A stretch of DNA of 64,000 nucleotides from Legionella nautarum (GTDB lineage Bacteria; Pseudomonadota; Gammaproteobacteria; Legionellales; Legionellaceae): assembly GCF_001467895.1 (NCBI RefSeq), contig NZ_LNYO01000002.1, positions 1 through 64,000 on the forward strand, written 5' to 3'. Every line of letters begins with the position of its first letter. Position 1 is the stretch's first letter. Position numbers and translations under genes: made by a program. Below the pieces are notes generated by a model. It saw only the letters and a list, made by a program, of their open reading frames with translations, did no database searches and was not told where the DNA came from. Of the stretch, positions 1-8,096 are shown piece by piece.

Positions 1-492
1 GTTTCATGCAGAATCTCCTCCAGCATAGGGTATGAGAAAATTCTACTTTTGACATCAGTTATTTTTCGGGGGGATTACCAATTGACTCACATTTTATCTG
101 GAAAAACTTATATGGATGTGACTTTTGAATCCTTACCTTTAGATGATCTCCATCAATTCCAAAAAATATTGAAAACTGAACTAAAAAGTCGTCGAGTACA
201 ATCTCATGATCATTTACCAGAATTGACTGTTCCTCCTTTTCATTTGAGCGTCAAAATTGAAGATGCTATTCCAAGGTTAGATCAAAAAGCATTGCTCGAT
301 GTAATCTCGAAAATTTCGGATGAAACTTTGGCTGGTTTATCTCAGCAAGCTCATTGCGCATTAAAAAAAAACCAAAATCTAACTGACAAATCATTCAAGG
401 AGTTTTTACGATCATCTATTTATTCAAATGAAAATCGGCACAGTCAGCTTAATACTGAAGGTAATTCGGGATTTGTGTTTGCGAAGCTTTAA
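1..492 (+). CDS. Unknown protein, C-terminal part, cut by the window start
   Basis: The reading frame is open all the way to base 1, so this is probably the 3' end of a longer gene. A TTG at 49 is the only start-like codon near the edge and has no clear ribosome binding site. About 160 residues are visible. They are hydrophilic and probably mostly helical, with a Lys/Leu/Asp-rich middle, and have no signal peptide or membrane segment. I recognise no domain. The following 238 bases hold no gene. The frame and stop are seen directly; the function is unknown. Confidence 0.5.
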   Translation, partial: VSCRISSSIGYEKILLLTSVIFRGDYQLTHILSGKTYMDVTFESLPLDDLHQFQKILKTELKSRRVQSHDHLPELTVPPFHLSVKIEDAIPRLDQKALLDVISKISDETLAGLSQQAHCALKKNQNLTDKSFKEFLRSSIYSNENRHSQLNTEGNSGFVFAKL

Positions 493-730
493 AGAGATTT
501 GTTGCACTCTTGTAATACTTTCAAAGAGTGTTGGTCAATAGGGATCTTTATAATTTAAGATCTTTATAAACTACTAAGGATTCTTCTAATTGTTCAGAAA
601 ACTAGTGTTTTATAAGGGAGTAATTTTTTTTTAAATTTATTTTCTATAAGCCTTTTTTGGTTTTCAAACACCATATCCTATATTCCATAATATTTTGTAA
701 AATGCTGTACAATTTACAAGTCGAATTTTT

Positions 731-1519
731 ATGATTAGCCATATATACGGAAACCCTTATACCTATAGTCGAAACAATGCATTGCAATATAATTTTGCTA
801 TGAAATTGCTAAGTAAAATTTCATTTGATACCAAATCTAGAGTGTTAGATATTGGATGTGGTGACGGAGTAATCACTAATGAAATTGCAGCTATTGTTCA
901 TGAGGGCTGTGTGATCGGCACCGATATTTCTGAACAAATGATTGAGTTTGCTACTAAAACATATAAGACGCGGAGCAATCTCCGTTTTTTAGTCATGGAG
1001 GCAAACCAAAACATATTTAGAGAACAGTTCGATATTATAACTTCATTTAATTGCTTACACTGGGTAAAAGACCAGCAAAACGCACTCCTTGGCATAGCAA
1101 GATCTGCACTACCAGGAGCTCAAGTTGCTCTGCTTCTGTCTCATAAAAAATCATTATATCATCTGGTCCTTGATGAACTTTGTTCTAGTAGTAAATGGAA
1201 AAATAGTTTTATTGATTTCGTTAGTCCTCGTTCATTTTTCGATCCAAATGATTACAGCGATATGATCGTTAAATCTGGTCTGGAAGTGGTTGATATATCA
1301 GAGGAAGAAATGACATATTCTTTTCAATCAAAAGAACATCTTAAAGATTTTTTTAGTGCCGCTGGATCTCAGATCAAACAAATTCCTGAGACCAGGAAAG
1401 CTGAATTCTTAAATGACTTTGCGAGCGAATACCTAAAGAATGCGAATTGTTTTCAAGGAAATTCGATACCTGTTGGTTTTTGGTGCTTACAGGTCATAGC
1501 TGTTAAACCAAGTCTATGA
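731..1519 (+). CDS. Class I SAM-dependent methyltransferase, JHAMT-like
   Basis: The 262-residue protein has a Rossmann methyltransferase core. Motif I VLDIGCGDG is near residues 38-46, the acidic end of strand 2 (GTDIS) near 62-66, and a post-II segment FNCLHWVKDQ near 100-109. The CLHWV-Q motif is characteristic of juvenile-hormone-acid / farnesoic-acid methyltransferase-type proteins, which methylate small carboxylic acids; trans-aconitate methyltransferases are the next closest relatives. No signal peptide or membrane segment is present, so it should be cytosolic. It stands alone: 238 bases without a gene precede it and 511 follow. The substrate cannot be inferred. The fold is secure; the subfamily call rests on one motif. 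Confidence 0.8.
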   Translation: MISHIYGNPYTYSRNNALQYNFAMKLLSKISFDTKSRVLDIGCGDGVITNEIAAIVHEGCVIGTDISEQMIEFATKTYKTRSNLRFLVMEANQNIFREQFDIITSFNCLHWVKDQQNALLGIARSALPGAQVALLLSHKKSLYHLVLDELCSSSKWKNSFIDFVSPRSFFDPNDYSDMIVKSGLEVVDISEEEMTYSFQSKEHLKDFFSAAGSQIKQIPETRKAEFLNDFASEYLKNANCFQGNSIPVGFWCLQVIAVKPSL

Positions 1520-1618
1520 TTAATAAAAAAGATGATTTACAAAAGTCACCAATTAAGCTGTATTCGTAGTGACATATTTTTCTAATATTTAAATCAATTC
1601 GTGGAGTAAACATTTTTG

Positions 1619-1885
1619 CTAATATTCCTCAAATATTTTTTGAATTCTATTAGCATCTGGAGTAACAGTTAATGAGAGTGATAACAGAAGACTTGATTTA
1701 TGCTGGGATAAGCCTTTGGCTACAATAAGGCCATATTTTTCATTGTAATTTGTATTCCTGGGGTGAGATGTTCTCGTTCAGAATATGGATATTCCCGTAT
1801 TGACAAAATACCTGAATCTACAGCTTTTTAATAGGTCTGAAATATAACTGGGTTGATATCCTTTACCATCAGCATTAATTACCAT
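1619..1885 (-). pseudogene. Possible decayed coding remnant in the 1520-2030 gap
   Basis: The 511-base gap between two + strand genes has one minus-strand frame that looks like old coding sequence. It runs from an ATG at 1885 for 89 codons to a TAG at 1619, with a single internal TGA at 1778-1780. The part after the stop (for example YGLIVAKGLSQ and TPDANRIQKIFEEY) has protein-like composition, but I cannot name the family. It could be a dying gene or chance. Nothing else is visible in this gap. Confidence 0.25.
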
Positions 1886-2030
1886 CACACTAATCAACAA
1901 ATTTAAAGTATTATGCAATTATTATTGATTATATCTTGCAGATGCGATATTTTCCCTTACCGTAAAGTGGCTAAATTATTTGGATTTTAGTCGCCACTAA
2001 TTAGCATGTCCTCAGTATAAAGGAATAAAG

Positions 2031-2330
2031 ATGAAGAGTTATATTATTAAGTTAGTAACAGTGATGTGTTTTTTCTTTGGTTCCAAAGAAATTATATGTG
2101 CAACAACAGATTTTACCCCTTATTTTGAAGCAGATTCTGAATTTCAACAGATAGTTGCTAAAGCCACTACTGTTAATAGGATGCCCCGAATTTCAAAAAA
2201 ACAAAAAGCTGAATTCATTTATATTTTATCAGATAGCAAGCGCTTTTTCGGCTCTAAAACTTTCGATCTCAGAGACCTTTCCTCAGTCTTATTTAAAAAA
2301 GATATCTACTTTAACGGATGTCTCCTGTAA
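2031..2330 (+). CDS. Small putative exported protein, unknown
   Basis: The 99-residue protein has an N-terminus of one lysine-flanked hydrophobic stretch (residues 4-17) ending ...IICATTD, consistent with a signal peptide cleaved near residue 24. The remaining 75 residues are polar. AAGGAATAAAG precedes the ATG, a fair ribosome binding site. It lies 61 bases before the next + strand gene, so the two may be co-transcribed. No known domain is recognised. Confidence 0.5.
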   Translation: MKSYIIKLVTVMCFFFGSKEIICATTDFTPYFEADSEFQQIVAKATTVNRMPRISKKQKAEFIYILSDSKRFFGSKTFDLRDLSSVLFKKDIYFNGCLL

Positions 2331-2391
2331 CTAAAAAATACAGTTTAAAACCGTGAACTTATAAATTAAAAATAGAAGGTAGTTTCTAAGT

Positions 2392-3771
2392 ATGTTTTAT
2401 TTAAAAGATTTAAAAGAGAAAATTAGTGATTTATACCCTTTGCCTCAGATGATTTTTTTTGTGGTATTAATAACGGTATTTAATGTTTTTTGTAAACCTT
2501 ATTATGAGAGTTGGAAGTTTGATAGAGAAATAAAAAAAGCATATCCAATATTTGAAATTTTAGAAAAAGCTTCACCACAAGAGTATAAGGATTATTCTAG
2601 TAGCATGGGGAAGATGTTAGCAGAAAAAAAAGATAAGAAATTACTAATGCTTCATACGCATAAATTTGTTGACGCACAGATGAGCAAGCTTTTGCCGGTT
2701 GCTGATAATAAGTTCATCTATTCAATGATAAGGGACACATTGATTTTTTATAAACAAGTCGAGGATCCAAGTATTATAATTGCTTTTGAGTTTCCAGAGA
2801 GTAGAATCATTGATGATGTTTCTATAAAAAAATATGAAAATTATATCCAAAAAATAGCTCTTTCAAAGTATTCTATAATCAAAAATGGACTAGAAAATCC
2901 TCAATCTATTTTTTCGGAAGAACAATTTTTATCTGCCAAAAAACAGTTGAAAAATATTATATCTTCCTTAGAGAAAAAATATGGTTCTGAAAATGTATTT
3001 CTATTATTTAATGATACTAATAATCCTAAGCTCAATGATGCGATAGCTGCCAAAATATTAATTAATTTATATCAAATGATTCTTGCCCTTGGAGTTGATA
3101 AGACAGGAGAGATATATAAGTTCATATATAGTGGTGAGAGGTGGAAGTTTGAGGAAGAAGTAAAAAAAGAGAACCCACCAGGTGAAATTTTAGAAAAAAT
3201 TGCCTCACAAGAATCTGAGGGCTCTCCTAAAGAGATTTTTGCAGGAAACCAAGAGACTGATTTAGTAGCTGTTCGGATCCGTGAGTATGTTGAGGCACAA
3301 ATGCAGAAATATTTGCCAATTTCCGATAATAAATCTATCTACGCAATGGCAAGAGAAACACTGAATCTTTATAAAAAAGTTGATAATCCAAATTTTATAA
3401 TTGCTGCTGAGTTTCCAGAGAGCCGGAGTATTGATTATGCTACTAAATTTAAATATAGAAACGACGCCTTTAAAATAATTCTTTTAAAATATTATATAAT
3501 CAAGCATGCACTAGAAAATCCACAACCACCTCTTTCATCAGGGCAGATCTTATCTGCCAAAAAGCAGCTAAATAATTTTAAATCTACCTTGAATAAAAAA
3601 TATGGTTCTGAAAACGTATCTTTATTATTCCATGATACTAATAATCCCAAGTTGAATGAGGCGCTAAGTGCTAAAATATTAATTGATTTCCATCAGAAGA
3701 TTCTTGATCTTGGAGTTGATAAGGCAGGAGAAATATTCAAATTTTTACACAGCAAAGACCCAAGAAATTGA
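2392..3771 (+). CDS. Membrane-anchored protein made of two tandem ~210-residue repeats
   Basis: The 459-residue protein has one membrane segment at residues 20-34 (MIFFVVLITVFNVF), after which the protein is hydrophilic and largely helical. Residues 41-250 and 251-454 are clearly homologous copies. Shared anchors are WKF-(D/E)-E-KK (41/251), AQM-K-LP--DNK-IY (95/302), EFPESR-ID (133/340), KKYGSENV (195/402) and DTNNPKLN (208/415). The second copy is about six residues shorter. Probably it is an inner-membrane protein with a soluble domain on one side; the orientation is not clear. I do not recognise the repeat. Codon use is AT-rich like its neighbours. Confidence 0.65.
   Translation: MFYLKDLKEKISDLYPLPQMIFFVVLITVFNVFCKPYYESWKFDREIKKAYPIFEILEKASPQEYKDYSSSMGKMLAEKKDKKLLMLHTHKFVDAQMSKLLPVADNKFIYSMIRDTLIFYKQVEDPSIIIAFEFPESRIIDDVSIKKYENYIQKIALSKYSIIKNGLENPQSIFSEEQFLSAKKQLKNIISSLEKKYGSENVFLLFNDTNNPKLNDAIAAKILINLYQMILALGVDKTGEIYKFIYSGERWKFEEEVKKENPPGEILEKIASQESEGSPKEIFAGNQETDLVAVRIREYVEAQMQKYLPISDNKSIYAMARETLNLYKKVDNPNFIIAAEFPESRSIDYATKFKYRNDAFKIILLKYYIIKHALENPQPPLSSGQILSAKKQLNNFKSTLNKKYGSENVSLLFHDTNNPKLNEALSAKILIDFHQKILDLGVDKAGEIFKFLHSKDPRN
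2512..3753 (+). repeat. Intragenic tandem duplication (2512-3141 and 3142-3753)
   Basis: The two halves of the 459-residue gene align over their whole length at protein level and still share recognisable DNA blocks, for example AAAAAATATGGTTCTGAAAA near 2973 and 3595. This suggests a duplication that has diverged but is not ancient. The unit is about 620 bases. Confidence 0.7.
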
Positions 3772-3870
3772 TTGATAAATAGGAGGGCAGGGATACGATT
3801 TTGGTAGATGACAGCGTACAGCGTCATGGTAAGCGAGATCAATCTGATTTAATTTGTTCTAACAATTAAT

Positions 3871-4387
3871 ATGCTCAAGAGATTTCTATCTTTTTCACTA
3901 AATTTTACCGGTCATGGTTCTGTATTGTTGCAGGCTTAGTTAGCAAAAATAGAAGATAGAAAAATTGTACTAAGAAATATTGTTAGCGATAAAGGCATTG
4001 GTATGGTTAAAGAAAGGCAGGATGAAATCTATGTTCAATTTAAACAATTAACCCCTTCTTACCAAGGAATTTACAAAGGACTTGGACTTTATGTGTTAAA
4101 ACAATTTATCGATGAATTAGATGGTGAAATTTATGTAGAAAGCGAGTTGCATAAAGGCACTTGTTTTACTTGTTTGATTCCTTTAAAACTATCCTTTGAT
4201 AGATGACGAATCAGGTATCGATAAAATGCAAGAAGAACGGAGTACTTCCGCCAGATTGCAACTTGCTGAAGATGAAAAAGGAAGCAAACCACGTATCTTA
4301 ATTTTCGAAGACAATGCCATAGCCCAATTGGCTGCAAAAGGTATTCTTACTTCGATGAATTGTCAGGCTCTATTTTTGGCTAATTGA
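3871..4387 (+). pseudogene. Decayed hybrid sensor histidine kinase / response regulator remnant
   Basis: Translating across frames rebuilds the end of a hybrid kinase. From 3871 one frame reads ...LNFTGHGSVLLQA, then TAG at 3937, then LAKIEDRK...SDKGIGM, the G1 box region of a HATPase_c domain. The same frame continues from the ATG at 4003 through QFKQLTPSYQGIYKGLGLYV (the G2 region) to a stop at 4206. A second frame, from 4196, carries the linker and the first strand of a receiver domain (KPRILIFEDNAIAQLAAKGI), then runs off after 'TSMNCQ' into a stop at 4387. The gene therefore has a nonsense codon, a frame change and loss of both ends, and should be non-functional. Confidence 0.75.
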
Positions 4388-4482
4388 TTGAATAATAGCA
4401 ACTTTTAAAAAAGTATCCTGACAATATCTGTCATAATGAAAGATTAATATATCGTTCTCAACATTCAAAAGGAGTCATCGAT

Positions 4483-4959
4483 ATGTCGTTTAGTGAGCCT
4501 AAATTAGCAATTCTTGATAGTTTTATTGTTTCTGGTTTAAGTGTGCGGACAAAGAATAGTGAAGAGTTTAATCAGAGTACGGCAAAATTGCCCAGGCTTT
4601 GGGAGGATTTTGGAGCGGTTGTAATACCTAAGCTCGCTGATTCGAAGGAAAGCTCAGAGGTTTTTGGGGTGTATTCGGATTATGATAGTGATGCCACCGG
4701 GTATTACAAAGTAACAGTTGGAATTCCTCTGAGAACTAGGCAAACCTTGTCTGAGTTTTCTACTGTCACAATTCAAGCGGGTAAGTATTTGGTTTTTAGC
4801 GGCAAGGGGGTGATGCCTCAAACTGTCATCGAAACGTGGTTGAGGATTTGGTCTTTTTTTGAGTCGCGTCTTGAATATACCCGTAATTTTATTTCTGATT
4901 TTGAGCTATATCGTGGTGATGAAATTGATATTTACATCGGTGTAAGGTCTAGTATGTAG
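4483..4959 (+). CDS. GyrI-like / AraC effector-binding domain protein
   Basis: This is a 158-residue stand-alone effector-binding domain. The pattern is an N-terminal strand, a helix with W-DF (residues 40-43), then VFGVYSDYDSDATGYYKVTVGI (62-83), G-Y-VF-GKG (near 101-109) and a C-terminal acidic EIDIYIGV strand. This matches the GyrI-like small-molecule-binding fold, usually found as the C-terminal domain of AraC/MerR regulators or as single proteins that bind hydrophobic ligands. There is no DNA-binding domain. A good ribosome binding site (AAAGGAG) lies 10 bases before the ATG. The ligand is unknown. Confidence 0.75.
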   Translation: MSFSEPKLAILDSFIVSGLSVRTKNSEEFNQSTAKLPRLWEDFGAVVIPKLADSKESSEVFGVYSDYDSDATGYYKVTVGIPLRTRQTLSEFSTVTIQAGKYLVFSGKGVMPQTVIETWLRIWSFFESRLEYTRNFISDFELYRGDEIDIYIGVRSSM

Positions 4960-5175
4960 ACCTTCTGTTAGATGTTCTACAAGTGCCAGCAAATGGCCAC
5001 AACCAAGTTAAAATTTTCGTAATAGAAATGGAAATACTCCATGAAAAAAATAGTACTATTATTAACTATCTTATGTAGTAAAATATGGTATCTGGAAGTA
5101 AATACATTAAAAGCAAAAGTATTGTAAACGATGTTCTTAATTGAAACTTAAGACACGCTTTTTCTATGAGGTAAA

Positions 5176-5451
5176 ATGGAACATAGTTGTTATTGGGTCT
5201 ATATACTATTGTGTGAAAACAATACTTACTATACCGGATTTACTAATAATCTTTTAAAACGCTACCGATCTCATATTGATGGAACCGGTAAGTGCAAATA
5301 CACAAGAAGTTTTAAACCCGTTAAGATTGCACAGGCTTGGCTAATTAATGGTGGAAAGGCTGAAGCAATGAGAGTTGAGCGGTTAATAAAAAAATTATCA
5401 CGTACCGAAAAAGAAAAAATTATTGCTCATCCGTTACAACTCTTATATTAA
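5176..5451 (+). CDS. GIY-YIG endonuclease superfamily small protein (UPF0213/YhbQ type)
   Basis: In this 91-residue protein the GIY-YIG motif appears as VYILLCENNTYYTGFTNN (residues 9-26), followed by the conserved Arg/His region LLKRYRSHIDG and the glutamate in MRVERLIKKLSR. The length and order match the UPF0213/YhbQ group of single-domain GIY-YIG proteins, whose biological substrate is poorly defined. RBS-like GAGGTAAA lies before the ATG. The gene is isolated, with 216 bases before it and 526 after it free of genes. Confidence 0.85.
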   Translation: MEHSCYWVYILLCENNTYYTGFTNNLLKRYRSHIDGTGKCKYTRSFKPVKIAQAWLINGGKAEAMRVERLIKKLSRTEKEKIIAHPLQLLY

Positions 5452-5977
5452 CAGCAAGGAACTATATTTCTTGTTTAAACTACAATACGTTATCAGAAAC
5501 AATTTAAGAATTTAAAAAAACATATCGCAGGGAATCATTTGTTTTTTGGAGAATAATTTGTCCTAATATCTTTTCTTAGTACTCCACCACAAAAGAAATT
5601 ATCTAACCAATCTGAGGAGGAGCATACTTCTCAATCCAGTCCTAATCTTAAGTAAATACCTTTTGTAGCTAATTAATCGAGAATTGAAGGGCGTGAAATT
5701 ATTATTCCGCTAAGCCATCATGAAATCAATTATGGGGTTTTTGCTGGATTTTGGGTTTCATGCCAAGAAAATTTTTCCATTTGCCTGTAGACCTATAAAC
5801 GTTTGAAAAACTGTCTTTTATTATTTTTATTCCACAACTTAGCTCGTTTTCTAAGGAAAAAGCGCTAAGGCATTGATTCACTTTATTATCAGTTGCGACA
5901 TAATTTTGACGCTATTAATAATATCTTAACAATCTGCCCTTATATTATACTTATAGTGTTCTGTAAAGGTAAATGAA
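5452..5977 (+). other. 526-base gene-free stretch
   Basis: AT-rich, with stop codons in all frames and no hairpin or repeat that I can support. It contains no intact gene. It may hold old coding remains, but I could not identify any family. Confidence 0.4.
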
Positions 5978-7231
5978 ATGAAATTGCTACCGGTTTGTAT
6001 CAGAAATGATTGGCTTTATGAAAATACCAGGCGTCAGAAATTTAGAGAAATGGGGCCAAAGGATGTGTTGTCGATTTCTAAAAAAACATTCAAAACAGTT
6101 CCGTTGTTAGCTATCGCAACGGCGGGTATGAGCAAAGGTCTGGCGACCCAGGGAATTAGTTTACTAAATTATAGTATGCAGATCTTAAAACAAGCCCATA
6201 CCGGTATAGCTAATGTAGGAAAAAATAAAGACTGTTCTTTTTATCAAGAAATTGATTTCAATAAGCTGGAAAAACTTGCAGAAATGGTCGATGCGCATCC
6301 TGAATTACCTTATGCTAAATTGTGGTTAGTGACCGATGCAGATTTGCCTGTAGTTAATAGGGGAATATTGCTTTATAGCCGAACAGAAGCAGTTAGATTT
6401 GTGGAAATGTATAATTCCTTAGAGGATTATACTCAATCTGATTTTTATAAATATAAAGGTATTTCAATTCAAATCAAAGACAGCGATCTTCCGATCTTTG
6501 AAGAGGAGCTGCTCAATTATCTCAAAGTACGTGAAAATCGGTTGTGGTCGCAACTTATTAAAATGCCTGAAGTACTGGATGAGCATTTTACCGATGAACT
6601 TGTTACTTCAGAGGATAGTGAGCCAGCTATAATACAAATCAATTTTCCTGAAGCGGTGAGTCAAAAAGCGTTAGAAAAATATTTCCCAGGAACTTTGAAA
6701 TGTCTTGTAACAGAAGAAGAGAAAAAACAGGCCGTCGCTTCTAAAGATAAGCTCCAAAGTACCGCTATCTATGAGGCTCTTGCTAGCTATGCTGATGAGT
6801 GGACTGATTCTGAGACTGAGGATGATTCTATAGAAGAGTCCGTTGTCTATGGGGATGAGATAATTGATTCTGAGCCTGAAGATAATGAGTCTACAGAAGA
6901 AGAGAAATACGAACAAAAAACGGCTGCAGGTAAAGAAAAACCGATATCATATTTACATAGAAACAGGGGAGAGGTTGTTGCTACCAGAACAACTACTGTT
7001 TCTGCTCAACCGGATCTAACTCCTCAAGCCAGAGGTAACTTAACTAAAGAAAGCGCTACTCAGTCTTCATCGATTGATTCAGATCTATATCCTCAAGCTG
7101 GAGGAGGGCTCGTTAAAAAAAGTGCCTTAGCTCAGTCGATGAGTAAAGGAGTTTTTAAAACTAAAGAAAAAGCAACCCCATCTGATGAGTTGGCTAGGGC
7201 TCCCGATTCTGACTCCACGTTCAAATATTGA
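5978..7231 (+). CDS. Unknown hydrophilic protein with acidic and C-terminal repeats; effector-like
   Basis: The N-terminal 240 residues of this 417-residue protein are soluble and of unknown fold. Residues 271-310 are strongly acidic and form two copies of a Y-DE--DSE-ED pattern (YADEWTDSETEDD and YGDEIIDSEPEDN). The tail holds two further imperfect repeats: PDLTPQARGNLTKESATQS (345-363) and SDLYPQAGGGLVKKSALAQS (368-387). There is no signal peptide or membrane segment. Size, low complexity and a polar C-terminus rich in Ser/Thr/Asp resemble Dot/Icm-secreted proteins of Legionella, but this is inference; no catalytic motif is seen. The ankyrin gene follows 92 bases downstream on the same strand. 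Confidence 0.55.
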   Translation: MKLLPVCIRNDWLYENTRRQKFREMGPKDVLSISKKTFKTVPLLAIATAGMSKGLATQGISLLNYSMQILKQAHTGIANVGKNKDCSFYQEIDFNKLEKLAEMVDAHPELPYAKLWLVTDADLPVVNRGILLYSRTEAVRFVEMYNSLEDYTQSDFYKYKGISIQIKDSDLPIFEEELLNYLKVRENRLWSQLIKMPEVLDEHFTDELVTSEDSEPAIIQINFPEAVSQKALEKYFPGTLKCLVTEEEKKQAVASKDKLQSTAIYEALASYADEWTDSETEDDSIEESVVYGDEIIDSEPEDNESTEEEKYEQKTAAGKEKPISYLHRNRGEVVATRTTTVSAQPDLTPQARGNLTKESATQSSSIDSDLYPQAGGGLVKKSALAQSMSKGVFKTKEKATPSDELARAPDSDSTFKY

Positions 7232-7323
7232 CAGGGTTTATAACCGTACTAAAAGAGAATAATTTGATTGATTGACCAATATGGGTTAATATTGGTCATC
7301 TGGATTTTTAATGTGCAAAGGTT

Positions 7324-8049
7324 ATGCGTAGTAAAAAGGAAAAAAGCGCTCAGGGTAGTGCAAATGATAGCGCTCAAGATAACAGTACTCAAAATCAAAA
7401 AAGCAACAGTTTTACCCAACAACCCCCGATGATTCGTTATGCGCTAAAAAACCATCTTAAACGTATGCAGGAATATTTACGCAAAAAGGGCAAGATTGCT
7501 CTAGAAGAAAGAGAAAAAGAGACCAATGGATCAGCTTTTCATCTGGCAGCGTATCAAGGTCATCTTGATATTTTAAAGTATCTAGTTCGTTTTGCAGGTA
7601 AACAACATTTACTTGAGGTTAACAAGGAAGGTTCTTCTGTTCTGGATATTGCTCTTGATAGTCGCAGGCCATCAGCAAGAGTTGTTATTTATCTCCTATT
7701 CGATATAAAAGTCCCTTTTAGTCAAAAAACGTTAGCATTGTTGAAGAAAAAAAAGGGAACTTTTGTTCAGGAAATAGAAAAAACTTTCTCAGAACCTGAA
7801 AAAACTTTTTATCTTCAACAAATGAATAAGTTATTAGATCTTGCGGGTCAACCTGATTGGAGAGAGAGTAGACGAGCCAATTTTGCTAAGCCTCCTAGTT
7901 TATTTCAGCTTGCTGCTCGCTCAAGTTTCTTCCTTAAAGATCTTAAAGGAAAAATGCAAATTTTGCCTGTAGACGTTCAAGAGAAAATGACGGATCAAAT
8001 ACTGCTTGAATGCGAAGAAGACCTACTTGGGAAGTTAATACTAAAATAA
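7324..8049 (+). CDS. Ankyrin-repeat protein
   Basis: This 241-residue protein starts with a polar Gln/Ser/Asn-rich segment (residues 1-35). Two ankyrin repeats follow: residues 68-98 (AFHLAAYQGHLDILKYLV) and about 101-130 (KEGSSVLDIALDSR...VVIYLLFD). The C-terminal half (135-241) is charged and not recognised. No signal peptide is present. Ankyrin proteins in Legionella and Coxiella are often delivered into the host cell, where the repeats bind host proteins; that role here is inferred only from family and context. It ends 47 bases before the convergent DUF2235 gene. Confidence 0.7.
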   Translation: MRSKKEKSAQGSANDSAQDNSTQNQKSNSFTQQPPMIRYALKNHLKRMQEYLRKKGKIALEEREKETNGSAFHLAAYQGHLDILKYLVRFAGKQHLLEVNKEGSSVLDIALDSRRPSARVVIYLLFDIKVPFSQKTLALLKKKKGTFVQEIEKTFSEPEKTFYLQQMNKLLDLAGQPDWRESRRANFAKPPSLFQLAARSSFFLKDLKGKMQILPVDVQEKMTDQILLECEEDLLGKLILK

Positions 8050-8096
8050 AAGCTATAATCTGCAACTGATGTATCTCCACCATTTAGTGGTCATTT

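Noticed and set aside
5452-5977. Gene remnants in the 526-base gap
   Set aside because: Frames are broken every few codons and I could not connect fragments to any family.
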